Assembly (NCBI RefSeq): GCF_030345795.1
Contig: NZ_JAUALB010000001.1
Location: forward strand, 1,235,001-1,299,000
From: Micromonospora sp. WMMA1363
Lineage (GTDB): Bacteria > Actinomycetota > Actinomycetes > Mycobacteriales > Micromonosporaceae
DNA length: 64,000 nucleotides
Reading direction: 5' to 3'
The notes under the pieces were generated by a model. It had not been told where the DNA came from. It searched no databases and saw nothing but the letters and a program-made list of their open reading frames with translations. A program made the translations under genes and the position numbers. Below, piece by piece: positions 36,653 through 45,364 of the stretch. Position 1 is the stretch's first letter, and each line of letters starts with the position of its first letter.

Positions 36653-37261
36653 ATGAACTCAGCAGTTCGAGTGTGGGCCGCTGCGCTCGTGCTTCCCCTC
36701 AGCCTTGTCGCCTGCGCTGACCGTCCCGGTCTGGCGGGAGCCGAGCCGACACCGCCCGTGTACCGGCTGGTCGACGATCTGTGTGCGAAGCTTGACCCCA
36801 AGCACCTGACCGACCTCGGCAACGGTGAGTCGAAAGTGCGGAACAAGCCCGACAGGCCAGACCGTTCCATGAGGAGCTGCTCGCTCGGCGCTGTCAACCG
36901 GGACCCCGTCTCCCTATATAAGGTTGACGTCACCACCAGGATTTTCGAGGGGCCTGACCAGGAGGCCGATGAGCTGCGGAACTGGCCGGGACCCAAGGCA
37001 AGGGGCGACTGGCGGGACGTACCGGAGTTGAATGGATCGGCGCGGGTGTGGATTCTCCCAATTGACAACCTCACCGACCCACCGTCTCCCTTCACCGGAC
37101 CTATACAGAGCAGGCAGACCTGGCTGCGCGCCGTCCACGACGGCGCATCCATCCTGGTGCGGCTCGACTTCACGGCGGAACGCGTGCCGGACGACACCAC
37201 CACCGAAACCGTCGCGGTGGCATACGTGCGGCAGGTGCTGGCCCTGATGGCCCAGCCGTAG
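36653..37261 (+). CDS. Putative lipoprotein
   Basis: A 202-residue protein beginning MNSAVRVWAAALVLPLSLVA followed by Cys, a clear signal peptide with lipobox LVAC (Cys21). The mature part has a second pair of cysteines (DDLCAKL and RSCSLGAV) as in DUF3558-like actinobacterial lipoproteins, to which it is broadly similar in layout. It should be anchored outside the membrane. The in-frame region upstream (from 36431) is a different, overlapping frame. Its stop codon is directly against a fragment of an IS3 transposase. Confidence 0.75.
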   Translation: MNSAVRVWAAALVLPLSLVACADRPGLAGAEPTPPVYRLVDDLCAKLDPKHLTDLGNGESKVRNKPDRPDRSMRSCSLGAVNRDPVSLYKVDVTTRIFEGPDQEADELRNWPGPKARGDWRDVPELNGSARVWILPIDNLTDPPSPFTGPIQSRQTWLRAVHDGASILVRLDFTAERVPDDTTTETVAVAYVRQVLALMAQP

Positions 37262-37263
37262 TT

Positions 37264-37371
37264 TCCAGCCCGGATCGCGCCGACCGCCGACGCCGGATCC
37301 CGGCGAGCCTCGACCGCCAACCGGGTCGCACGCTCACGAAGCTCATCGTTGTACTTCTTCGGTGCAGGCAT
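37264..37371 (-). pseudogene. IS3-family transposase OrfA, N-terminal fragment
   Basis: Starting at ATG 37371 the minus strand reads MPAPKKYNDELRERATRLAV and EARRDPASAVGAIR, the standard N-terminus of actinobacterial IS3-family OrfA (helix-turn-helix). After about 36 codons the homology stops where the lipoprotein gene ends, so everything downstream of the IS is deleted. The segment 37372-37430 may keep its terminal sequence. Confidence 0.7.
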
Positions 37372-37513
37372 CGCTGGTGTTCCTCCCAGGTTTCGATGTC
37401 TCCATCAAACCCGGTGCGGGACAGACAGCGGCATCAGGCAGCCGTTGCCCGGGGGCGGTGCCGGGATCAACCGGCGGACAGCCACACTGGACGGTCGAAG
37501 GTAGCCTGACCCG

Positions 37514-37822
37514 ATGCTTCCCGACGACCCCACCCAACACCAGCCGCCGCCGGGCCCACCGCAGCCCGGCGCGTACCCGCCACCGCACGGCGGCCCGCAG
37601 TACCCGCACCAGCCGTACCCCCCGGCGGGCTACCAACAGACCACCGTCGCCTCGGGCGGGATCCCCGGCTGGATGCACGTCCTCTACGCCGTCGGCGGTT
37701 TCCTTACCTGCGGTGTCGCCTGGATTATCTGGCCGATCCACTGGTGGTTCGCCCAGTCCAAGAGCCGCTCGACCACCACCGTGACTCAGGTCGCGCCGCC
37801 GCACCATGACCCGCCGCTGTAG
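37514..37822 (+). CDS. Small proline-rich membrane protein
   Basis: A 102-residue protein. Residues 1-45 are rich in Pro, Gln, His and Tyr (PPPGPPQPGAYPPPHGGPQY). A hydrophobic stretch at about 52-78 includes WMHVLYAVGGFLTCGVAWII, probably one or two membrane passes. The tail is polar. Similar short proteins occur in actinomycete genomes without known function. Confidence 0.6.
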   Translation: MLPDDPTQHQPPPGPPQPGAYPPPHGGPQYPHQPYPPAGYQQTTVASGGIPGWMHVLYAVGGFLTCGVAWIIWPIHWWFAQSKSRSTTTVTQVAPPHHDPPL

Positions 37823-37926
37823 ACCAGGACGCAGACAAGCGCCCGCCGGGTACGTGGTCCTTGGCGGGCGCTCCCATCTCCCTCAGCCGTGGCGGCTGCG
37901 TGTCGGCCCCGCCGCAACCGCTTTAG

Positions 37927-39306
37927 TACTGCAACGGCGGGTCGTAGCTTCGGGTGCTGATCATTCGTTGGTTGGTTGTGGTGGATGCGCGGGTGGTCGG
38001 GTCGTGGGATGCCGGGTTGGAGGAGTTGTTCTTCCGGTTCGCGCATCGGTTTGAGCGGGTGGAGCCGCGGCGGCGGGCATGGGCGTATGTGCGGGGGCTA
38101 CTGGCACCGTTGGAGCGGCGTAACGGCTGGACCCTCGCGGAGCAGGCTGGGCATGTGTCGCCGGACGGGTTGCAGGGCATGTTGTGCAGCGCGGCGTGGG
38201 ACCGGGACGCGGTCCGCGATGACGTGCGCGATTACGTGGTGGACCAGATCGGCGATGCGGCCGGGGTGCTCATCGCTGACGAGACGGGGTTCGTCAAGAA
38301 GGGCCGTGCGTCGGCGGGGGTCCAACGGCAGTATTCGGGTACGGCGGGCAAGACCGAGAACTGCCAGATCGGCACGTTCCTGTGCTACGCCACGCCGCGG
38401 GGTCGGGCGTTGATCGATCGGGAGTTGTACCTGCCGAAGTCGTGGACCGGTGATCGGGACCGGTGCCGGCGCTCGGCGATCCCGGACGCCGTCGGGTTCG
38501 CGACCAAGCCGCAGCAGGCGCAGGCCATGCTGGAGCGGGCGGTCACCGCGGGGGTGCCGTTTTCGTGGTTCACGGCCGATGAGGCCTACGGGCAGAACCC
38601 TGGCCTGCGGGGCTGGTTGGAGGATCGGGACATCGCGTACGTGATGGCCACCCGACGCGACGATCGGGTGCCCTCCGGGCTGCACACCACCACCGGTGTC
38701 GACGAGCTGATCGGCAGGGTGCGTGCGGGCGCGTGGCAACGACTGTCGTGTGGTGACGGCGCGCACGGGCCGCGCCGCTACGACTGGGCTCGGCTGCCGA
38801 TCCGCCGCACCTTTGCCCACGGCCGCCGCGGCTGGGTCCTGGCCCGACGCTCGATCACGGATCCCGGCGACATCGCCTACTACGTCTGCTTCGGCCCCCG
38901 CGGCACCCGACTACGCGACCTGGTGCGGGTCGCCGGTAGCCGTTGGTCGGTGGAGGAATCGTTCCAGACCGCGAAGAACGAGGTCGGCCTGGACCAGTAC
39001 CAGGTCCGCCGCTACGACGCCTGGTACGCCCACATCACCCTCGCGATGGCCGCCGCCGCGTTCCTCGTCGTCACCCGCGCCCTCGAAGCCGCAAAGGGGG
39101 CACCACCGCAAACGAGCGCAGCCAGATCCCGCTGAGCAGCAACGAAATCCGCCGCCTGTTCGCCCACCTCGTCCTGACCACCCGCCGTCGAGCCGACCAC
39201 ATCCTGCGCTGGTCCGACTTCCGCCGTCGCCGCCAGGAACAAGCCCGAGCCGCCCACTACCGCAAACGACTCAAACCGCCATAAGTCACGACCCGCCGTT
39301 GCAGTA
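37927..39306 (+). mobile_element. IS701-family insertion sequence
   Basis: The ends are inverted copies: 22 bases reading TAGTACTGCAACGGCGGGTC at the left (from 37924) match the reverse complement of the right end (to 39309). The flanking tetranucleotides are TTAG (left) and CTAG (right), close to the CTAG-type target of this family. The element is about 1.38 kb and contains one transposase gene. Confidence 0.85.
37954..39135 (+). CDS. IS701-family transposase (reading frame ends early)
   Basis: A 393-residue DDE transposase. Catalytic blocks are GVLIADETGFVKKG (first Asp, about residue 110), WFTADEAYGQNPGL (second Asp, about 210) and SRWSVEESFQTAKNEVGLDQ (Glu, about 330). The in-frame end after ALEAAKG is abnormal. 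The expected C-terminus (ERSQIPLSSNEIRRLFAHLV and HYRKRLKPP) is encoded in the -1 frame from about 39095 to 39284. The switch lies in AAAGGGGG at 39093-39100. Either a frameshift mutation or programmed -1 slippage could explain this. Confidence 0.9.
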   Translation: MLIIRWLVVVDARVVGSWDAGLEELFFRFAHRFERVEPRRRAWAYVRGLLAPLERRNGWTLAEQAGHVSPDGLQGMLCSAAWDRDAVRDDVRDYVVDQIGDAAGVLIADETGFVKKGRASAGVQRQYSGTAGKTENCQIGTFLCYATPRGRALIDRELYLPKSWTGDRDRCRRSAIPDAVGFATKPQQAQAMLERAVTAGVPFSWFTADEAYGQNPGLRGWLEDRDIAYVMATRRDDRVPSGLHTTTGVDELIGRVRAGAWQRLSCGDGAHGPRRYDWARLPIRRTFAHGRRGWVLARRSITDPGDIAYYVCFGPRGTRLRDLVRVAGSRWSVEESFQTAKNEVGLDQYQVRRYDAWYAHITLAMAAAAFLVVTRALEAAKGAPPQTSAARSR

Positions 39307-39408
39307 CTAGGGGGCCGACCGGGATACGCCGGAGACCGGCAATAGGTCGGTGAATCCGCTGGTTAGCGGTCGGTGAGGAGGCTTTTGTGTCCGCGGCCAG
39401 TAGATACT

Positions 39409-41112
39409 GGCTCTGGCACGAAGTTGGTGAAAGCCGGGATCGGCTCGACCCCGGCCGCCGGGTGTGATCCACTATGGACGATCATGTTCATGGTGTGATG
39501 ATCATAGCTTGGGAGGGTTGCTGCCCCATCTCGCGGCCCTGCGGATCCGGCACGTGCGTGCCGAGGGACGGTCGGTTTGGCTGGAAGCTGACGTTTCGGC
39601 TGCTGACGCAGGGTGCCCGGCCTGTGAGTCGAGGTCGGTGCGGGTGCACAGCCGCTACCAGCGTGTCCTGGCCGACCCGGCGATCGGTGGCCGGCCGACG
39701 CTGCTACGCGTACGTGTCCGCAGGTTCTTCTGCGACAACACCGTCTGTGAACGGCAGACCTTCGCCGAACAGGTGCCGGAGCTGACCACACCGTATGCTC
39801 GCCGCACTCCGCTGCTGCGCGGTGTCCTGGAGAAGATCGCCTTGGCGTTGGGTGGCCGGCCGGGCGCGCGGATGACCCGTCTGCTGGCCGTGGAGGTGTC
39901 CCGCACGACCATGTTGCGGCTGGCCCGGGCGCTGCCAGTGCCGGATCCCGGCACTATCGCGGTGGTCGGGGTCGACGATTTCGCGTTCCGTAAGGGCAAC
40001 ACCTACGGCACCGTCATCGTCGACATGCACACCGGTCGACCCGTCGACCTGCTGCCCGGACCGCCACGCCGACACGTTCGCCGACTGGCTGCGCGCACAC
40101 CCGGGTGCTCAGGTGATTTGTCGTGATAGGGCCAGCGGCTATGCCGAGGGTGCCCGGCTCGGTGCGCCGGACGCGATCCAGGTCGCCGACCGTTTCCACC
40201 TGCTGCAGAACCTCACCCAGGCGGTCGACCGGGTCGTTCGTGCCCACCGTGCCTGCCTCAAGGACCGACCCGAGGCCGACGCCGTCGCGCAGCCGCGCCC
40301 GTCCACCGAGGGTGAGCCGGGCCGCCGGGCCGAGGTGACCCGGCAACGGCACGCCGAGATCCATGCCCTGCACACCACCGGCATCGGCACCACCGCGATC
40401 AGCCGCGCGTTGAACCTCGACGGCAAGACGATACGCCGCTACCTACGCGCGGCGACCGCGGACGAGCTGCTCACCGAGACCGTCCCACGACCCCGTGACC
40501 TCGACGAGCACACCGCCTACCTCGTCTCCCGGTGGGGAGCAGGGCTGCACCAACGCGGTCCGGCTGACCACCGAACTGCGCGAACGCGGCTACCGCGGCA
40601 GCGCCCGCACGGTGCGCCGACTGCTGCAGACCTGGCGCGACGGCACAATCAAACCGACCGCCGTGACCGCGGTCGCGCCGAAACCCAGGCAAGTGACCGG
40701 CTGGATCATCCGGCCCGCCGGCGATCGCACCGAAGATGAGCAGTGCGGCCTGACCCGGATCCTTGAGCGGTGTGACAGCCTGCGCACCGTCGACCGGCTG
40801 GTCAGCGACTTCGCCGGGATGCTGCGCCAACGTCAGGGCCAGCACCTGGACACCTGGATCGCCCAGGCCAAGGAAAGCGGCGTCGCGCAGCTGGCCGGCT
40901 TCGCCGCCGGCCTGTTCAAGGACTACGACGCCGTCCGCAACGGCCTCACCCTGCCCTACAGCAGCGGCGCAGTAGAGGGCAACGTTTGTCGATTGAAAGC
41001 GATCAAAAGGCAGATGTACGGCCGTGCGAACTTCGACCTCCTCCGGCTCCGCGTCGTCCTCGCCGAATAGCCACCGCAGATGAGGCGGAATCACGAACTT
41101 CGTGCCTGGTCT
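39409..41112 (+). mobile_element. ISL3-family insertion sequence, inactive
   Basis: Imperfect terminal repeats are seen: GGCTCTGGCACGAAGTTGGT at the left and the inverse of TCACGAACTTCGTGCCTGGT at the right, sharing GGCACGAAGTT-x-GTGA. They enclose one ISL3-type transposase gene broken by two frameshifts. The right end is abutted by an IS982 element starting at 41111. Confidence 0.75.
39464..41070 (+). pseudogene. ISL3-family transposase broken by two single-base insertions
   Basis: Three frames together give a full ISL3 transposase of about 530 residues. Frame one has the zinc finger region (CPACESRSVRVHSRY, FFCDNTVC) and GVDDFAFRKGNTYGT with a catalytic Asp. Frame two starts near ADTFADWLRAHPG and includes VADRFHLLQNLTQAVDRVVR. 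Frame three has GYRGSARTVRRLLQTW and ends with the Glu block LPYSSGAVEGNVCRLKAIKR. The first switch is at CCC 40055-40057 and the second at GGGG 40534-40537; removing one base at each restores the frame. Confidence 0.88.
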
Positions 41113-42096
41113 AGACGAGTAGTTCCGAAGTCAGGGGTCGATGTGTGGGCGTGAAGAGAGGGTGCCCATGATCATGTTGTGACGCAAGACCTGGACACCC
41201 TCTTGACCGCACTGTACGTGAAGATCGACGACAGCATCCGCACGCCCCGGTGGCGAGGCCGGCCGCCGCTGTTGACCGACTCCGAGTTGGTGTGCCTGGC
41301 CGTGGCGCAGGTCCTTCTCGGGGCCCGCTCGGAAGCACACTGGATCCGCTACGCCCGCGTCCATCTCGCCGGTATGTTTCCCTACCTGCCGCAACGGTCG
41401 GGCTACAACAAGCGGCTCCGCGCGGCGCTTCCGCTGGTCAAGAAGGTGATCCGGGACCTGCCCGCGACAGTGACTTCTGGTTCGACAACCACTGGATCGT
41501 CGACTCCACCCCCATCCCGTGCGGGATGTCGCGGCCGACCGCGCAACGCTCGGACCTGGCCGGCTGGGCCGGATACGGCTACTGCGCCTCACATTCCCGG
41601 TTCTTCTGGGGTCTACGGCTGTACCTGGTGTGCACCCCGACCGGGATGCCGATCCTGTGGGCCCTGGCGAACCCGAAGATCGGCGAGCGGGAGGTCCTCG
41701 CGATGATGCTGGAGATCGAGGCGGACGTGGTGGCCGAGCACGACGGGATCCTGCTGATCTCGGACAAGGGCTTCGCCTCCAGACCGTTCGAGCGGCAGTT
41801 GGCCGAACAGGGCATCGAACTGCTGCGCCCGTCCCGCAAGAAGGAGAAGGCCCGCTACGGCGAACCGATACTCAAGAAGGTCCGCCAGTTGATCGAGTCG
41901 GTCAACGACACCCTCAAGGGCCAGCTTGACCTGGAACAACACGGCGGACGGACCTTCGCCGGCGTAGCCGTCCGGGTCGCTCAACGCCTCCTGGCCATGA
42001 CCGCCGCGATCTGGCACAACACCAAGACCGGCGCACCCGTCACCCGATCACTGATCGCCTACGACCACTGACCGACATTCGGAACAACTCGTCTAG
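41111..42096 (+). mobile_element. IS982-family insertion sequence, inactive
   Basis: Terminal repeats CTAGACGAGTAGTTCCGAA (41111-41129) and the inverse of TTCGGAACAACTCGTCTAG (42078-42096) agree at 18 of 19 positions. The element is about 0.98 kb with one broken transposase gene, and begins where the ISL3 element ends. Confidence 0.85.
41179..42071 (+). pseudogene. IS982-family transposase with one frameshift
   Basis: The N-terminal frame starts at GTG 41179 (MTQDLDTLLTALYVKIDDSI) and is correct up to KKVIRDL. The other frame then continues with DSDFWFDNHWIVDSTPIPCG, AGYGYCASHSRFFWGLRLYL and GILLISDKGFASRPFERQL, the DDE core of IS982. One missing base near 41459-41466 (CTGCCCGCGAC for CTGGCCCGCGAC) accounts for the break. 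The C-terminus is complete. Confidence 0.88.
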
Positions 42097-42324
42097 ATAC
42101 TCCCCATAGGCGGCCATTTACCGCCCCGCTGGTGGTCGGGGATCTCCCCGTGGATGGCCAGATGCCTCCCCGCTGATCATGTCCAAGTGCTGGTCGGTGA
42201 GGGTCGACCGGTGAAACGCGGCAGGGAGATCGTGGAAATCTTGGAGGCGTACGACCTCACGGGTGGAGAGGCGCCCGAATTGCGACGCCTTGGAAGCCGG
42301 GCGGGATCGCAGCATTTACTTCGG

Positions 42325-43914
42325 TCATCGACTCCTGCGGTGCTCGCGATCAGCGGCGCGGGCACGTGCTTGTGTCAGCAGCCGTTCTACCGCGTCCGCG
42401 GTGGCTGGACCCGGGTTGACCAAGCTGGCCCACCCCTGCACGGCGTAGGCGGGGTGGGGCATCAGTTGATCGGTCTGTGCGAAGTCGAGCTTGTCGCTGT
42501 GGGCGGCGAACTCCTCTGGTCCGTAGCCGAACAGGTTGCGGAACTCGGCGCGCCCTACCTCGATGTTGAGCCGGTATCGTCCGGGCTCGGACAGCCGGGA
42601 TCGTTCGTCGAAGCCGGGGACGTCGTGTCCGACAATCGTGGCGAACGGTCGCATCCGGCGGTCCTCGCCGGCGAAGAAGAACCGGTCGCCCCAGGTGTAG
42701 GGCGGCATCTCGGAGCCCGGTTCGATCCGGGTCTCGGTTACTCCGGGCCGGCCGGCGATGCGGGCTGCGTCAGCCGCGCCGGGTTCGGAGCCGATGTGCA
42801 GGATCGCGTCGCAGGTCTCGATCGTGCCGGCGTCGAGTGGGGAGTACCCGAGCAGGTCCGTCACGCGGGCGCGCAAGTCGCTGTCGGCGGGCGGTGCGAA
42901 GATGCCGGTCTGCGGGCCGAGGTGCTCCTCGTAGGTGCCGGCTTCCGGTTGGCCGAGGCCGACCGGGCCGCTCGCCCCGAGGCTTCCGGCCACGTAAAGG
43001 TATCTGTCGCCGAGCAGTGGCGAGACGATCGAGCCGGCGCCGTTCCACTGTGCCGCGAGGTCCTGGCCTTCCCAGTGGGTGTCCCACCGGCTCGGGTGTC
43101 GCTGTAGGTGTGCGTTGTTGGCCCAGACCAGGACCGGTCCGCGGTCGCGTTCGGTGGCGAGGATGTCGAGCAGGTTCTGCGCCATCAGCGCGTCTCGCGC
43201 CGCGAGTAGGTGGCCGATCCGCTGGGACTGGGTGCCCGGCTCGGCCATCGCGGCGTGGTAGGTGAGCAGGCCGATCGCCGTGGTGGCGAGCACTCTGGCT
43301 CGGTTCCACGCCTCGGCGGAGGTGTCGCCGATGAGGCGGGGCGCGTCGGCGTATAGCTGGGATCGCAGGTCCTCGGCGAGGCCGCGTAGCGCGGCGGCCT
43401 CGGGTGAGCGGCCTGGTGAACGCGACGCGTCGTACATGATTTCCGGGGCGCTCCAGCGGTCGTCCTCGCCGACCAGGCGGTCCAGGTCCGCGGTCGCCGC
43501 GCCGAGGTAGGCGCACAGCTCACGCAGCAGCGGGCCGGGGCTGGGCGCGCCGGTGATCTCGGTCGGGGCGTCGAAGCCATGGAAGGTGACGCGCTCTGCG
43601 GGTGGCAGTTTCTCGTTGTGCTCGCGTAGCCAGTCGACCAGTTCGCGGGTGGCCGGGTGAGCACCCCAGCCGTGACTGATGCCGGTGCTCAGGTCCACCT
43701 CGTCGCGGTGGCCCTGGATGTAGTCGTCGACGGCGAGGCCGGCGGCCCGGTCCGACTCGATCGCGATCGACCGGAAGCCGTGCCCGGCGAGTGTTTCGAG
43801 GATCCGGTTACGTAGGCGGGGGAATGCCGGCTCACCGTGGTAGGGCTCACCGATCGCGAGCAGGTGCGGCCGGCGAGCGCAGACAAGGGACAGCAACTCG
43901 GTGTCGAAAGCCAT
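42325..43914 (-). CDS. Erythromycin-esterase-like protein fused to a DUF6194-like domain
   Basis: A 529-residue protein. Residues 1 to about 385 form an EreA/EreB-type esterase-like domain: LLAIGEPYHGEPAFPRLRN carries the Glu-His pair, followed by FRSIAIESDRAAG, FHGFDAPTE and VLVWANNAHLQRHPSRWD. Residues about 390-505 (GVTETRIEPGSEMPPYTWGD, RMRPFATIVGHDVPGFDERS, RYRLNIEVGRAEFRNLFGYG) match the DUF6194 type of actinobacterial proteins of unknown function. True Ere enzymes open the macrolide lactone; here the motif is GEPYHG, not GESTHG, so macrolide hydrolysis is uncertain. It is divergent from a TioE-like regulator 28 bases away. Confidence 0.85.
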   Translation of the reverse strand: MAFDTELLSLVCARRPHLLAIGEPYHGEPAFPRLRNRILETLAGHGFRSIAIESDRAAGLAVDDYIQGHRDEVDLSTGISHGWGAHPATRELVDWLREHNEKLPPAERVTFHGFDAPTEITGAPSPGPLLRELCAYLGAATADLDRLVGEDDRWSAPEIMYDASRSPGRSPEAAALRGLAEDLRSQLYADAPRLIGDTSAEAWNRARVLATTAIGLLTYHAAMAEPGTQSQRIGHLLAARDALMAQNLLDILATERDRGPVLVWANNAHLQRHPSRWDTHWEGQDLAAQWNGAGSIVSPLLGDRYLYVAGSLGASGPVGLGQPEAGTYEEHLGPQTGIFAPPADSDLRARVTDLLGYSPLDAGTIETCDAILHIGSEPGAADAARIAGRPGVTETRIEPGSEMPPYTWGDRFFFAGEDRRMRPFATIVGHDVPGFDERSRLSEPGRYRLNIEVGRAEFRNLFGYGPEEFAAHSDKLDFAQTDQLMPHPAYAVQGWASLVNPGPATADAVERLLTQARARAADREHRRSR

Positions 43915-43942
43915 GACCTCAACCGTATCGTTGAACTAGCGT

Positions 43943-44686
43943 GTGAAACTTCGCCTCAATTCTCCTCGGGAGTGCCGCTTGAAGCCTCAAACTCTCAGGT
44001 ACCGGCCCGTGGATCTGGGCCGAGCAGTCGGGCTGTCCGCGCAGGCGGTCCGCAACTACGAGCAGGCCGGGATGATCCCGCCCGCCGCCCGCACGGCCAG
44101 CGGCTACCGGGTCTACACCGATGACCACGTCAGCGCGCTAACCACTTACGTCGCGCTCATCGCCGGATACGGCCACCGCGCCGCCGGCGAGATCATGAAA
44201 TCGGTCCTCGGCGGCGACCTCCCGACGGCGCTAGCCGTGCTCGACACCGCTCACGTACAGCTTCACCGTGACCGCGAGACCGTGGAACGAGTCGCCTCAG
44301 CGGTCGTCCTGCTCGCCTCTAGCCCGCCTGCACCGCAGGGCGCCGATGGAGCCGTCTCGATCGGGATCCTCGCCCATCGGCTCGGTGTCACACCGGCCAC
44401 CCTGCGCAAATGGGAACGAGCCGGCATCCTGGCCCCAGCCCGGTCACGGACCGCGCGCGCCTACAACGCCGACGACGTACGCGACGCCGAACTCGCCCAT
44501 CTGCTACGCCGCGGCGGCTACCCGCTGCAACACATCGCCGCCGTGATCGAACAAGTCCACGCTGCCGGCGGCCCAGGCCCGCTGGCAGCGTCGATCGACC
44601 AGTGGCGCGAGCGGATCACGGCCCGCGGCCGGGCGATGCTCACCGGCTCGGCCCGCCTCGCGGACTACCTGTCCTCCTCGATCTGA
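43943..44686 (+). CDS. TioE-family tandem MerR regulator
   Basis: A 247-residue regulator, or 235 from TTG 43979, which has CGGGAG six bases upstream and gives the usual start LKPQTLRYRPVDLGRAVGLS. Two MerR-type DNA-binding units are present: NYEQAGMIPPAARTASGYRV with a following helix (about residues 35-60) and VSIGILAHRLGVTPATLRKW followed by ERAGILAPARSRT (about 140-180). TioE proteins accompany resistance or transport genes in antibiotic clusters. The 28-base divergent spacing from the esterase gene suggests a shared promoter-operator and control of the esterase. Confidence 0.85.
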   Translation: MKLRLNSPRECRLKPQTLRYRPVDLGRAVGLSAQAVRNYEQAGMIPPAARTASGYRVYTDDHVSALTTYVALIAGYGHRAAGEIMKSVLGGDLPTALAVLDTAHVQLHRDRETVERVASAVVLLASSPPAPQGADGAVSIGILAHRLGVTPATLRKWERAGILAPARSRTARAYNADDVRDAELAHLLRRGGYPLQHIAAVIEQVHAAGGPGPLAASIDQWRERITARGRAMLTGSARLADYLSSSI

Positions 44687-45364
44687 CGCACAACAATGCG
44701 TGTGAAGCCATCGGCCCACCAGGCTGATGCCGCCGAGCAGCGTTGCGCCCATCAGGAACTCTCCGGCGTCGAGCGGCGGTGACCTCTACGTCTCGCGGGC
44801 AGCATCAAGACCGAGCGGCGCGATCAACTTGAGCACGGCGACCACATAGATGATCTCCATGGTGCGGAGAAGGGGCCAGCCGACGCCCCGCTGATCGGCG
44901 GCGACAGGGTCAGCGTCATCGGCATCCCGAAGAACCGGCAGTCCGATCCCTCGATGACGGACAACACGTGATCACCGAAGGCCCTGACTACGTCCGCAAC
45001 GACTCGGCCGGCGCCGACCTGGCCGTGTTCGTCCGCATGGTCGACGACCTCGGCGCCGACGAACTCATCCACGCCGCGAACCGGCTCTCCGACGAACGCT
45101 ACGCCGACCTGGTCATCTCCACCGCCCACAAGTGGGTACCGGTAGTCCTGGCCGACAAACCAACGGATACGGCGTGAGCTGGGCGGGCCGATGCCGAACT
45201 CGCCCGCCGCCCAACGCGCCGCAGAAGCCGACGCCGCACACTCCGCCCAGCGCCTCACCGACCTGCGGGAGCAGTACGCGGGAGCAGTACGAGGTCAGGG
45301 CCGTTCCGGCGCTGCGGGACCTCCCGACGCGCAGCGCTGGCGGCCGCGGTGGGCTCGTCTTCGG
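44687..45364. other. Remnant of a small accessory operon cut by IS66
   Basis: Between the TioE gene and the IS66 element. A coding-like frame without a start ends at 44971 (PLIGGDRVSVIGIPKNRQSD, PSMTDNT, stop). Its stop overlaps GTG 44968 of the next frame by four bases. Thirteen bases after that gene, a third frame begins at 45191 (MPNSPAAQRAAEADAAHSAQ) and is cut at 45365 by the IS66 left end. The coupling suggests a former three-gene accessory operon missing its beginning and end. Confidence 0.45.
44968..45177 (+). CDS. Small acidic hypothetical protein
   Basis: A 69-residue protein, MITEGPDYVRNDSAGADLAV and VDDLGADELIHAANRLSDER at its core. It has the composition of a real helical cytoplasmic protein, and its GTG overlaps the stop of a preceding frame fragment. 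No family is recognised. It is the best preserved member of the remnant operon left of IS66. Confidence 0.45.
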   Translation: MITEGPDYVRNDSAGADLAVFVRMVDDLGADELIHAANRLSDERYADLVISTAHKWVPVVLADKPTDTA

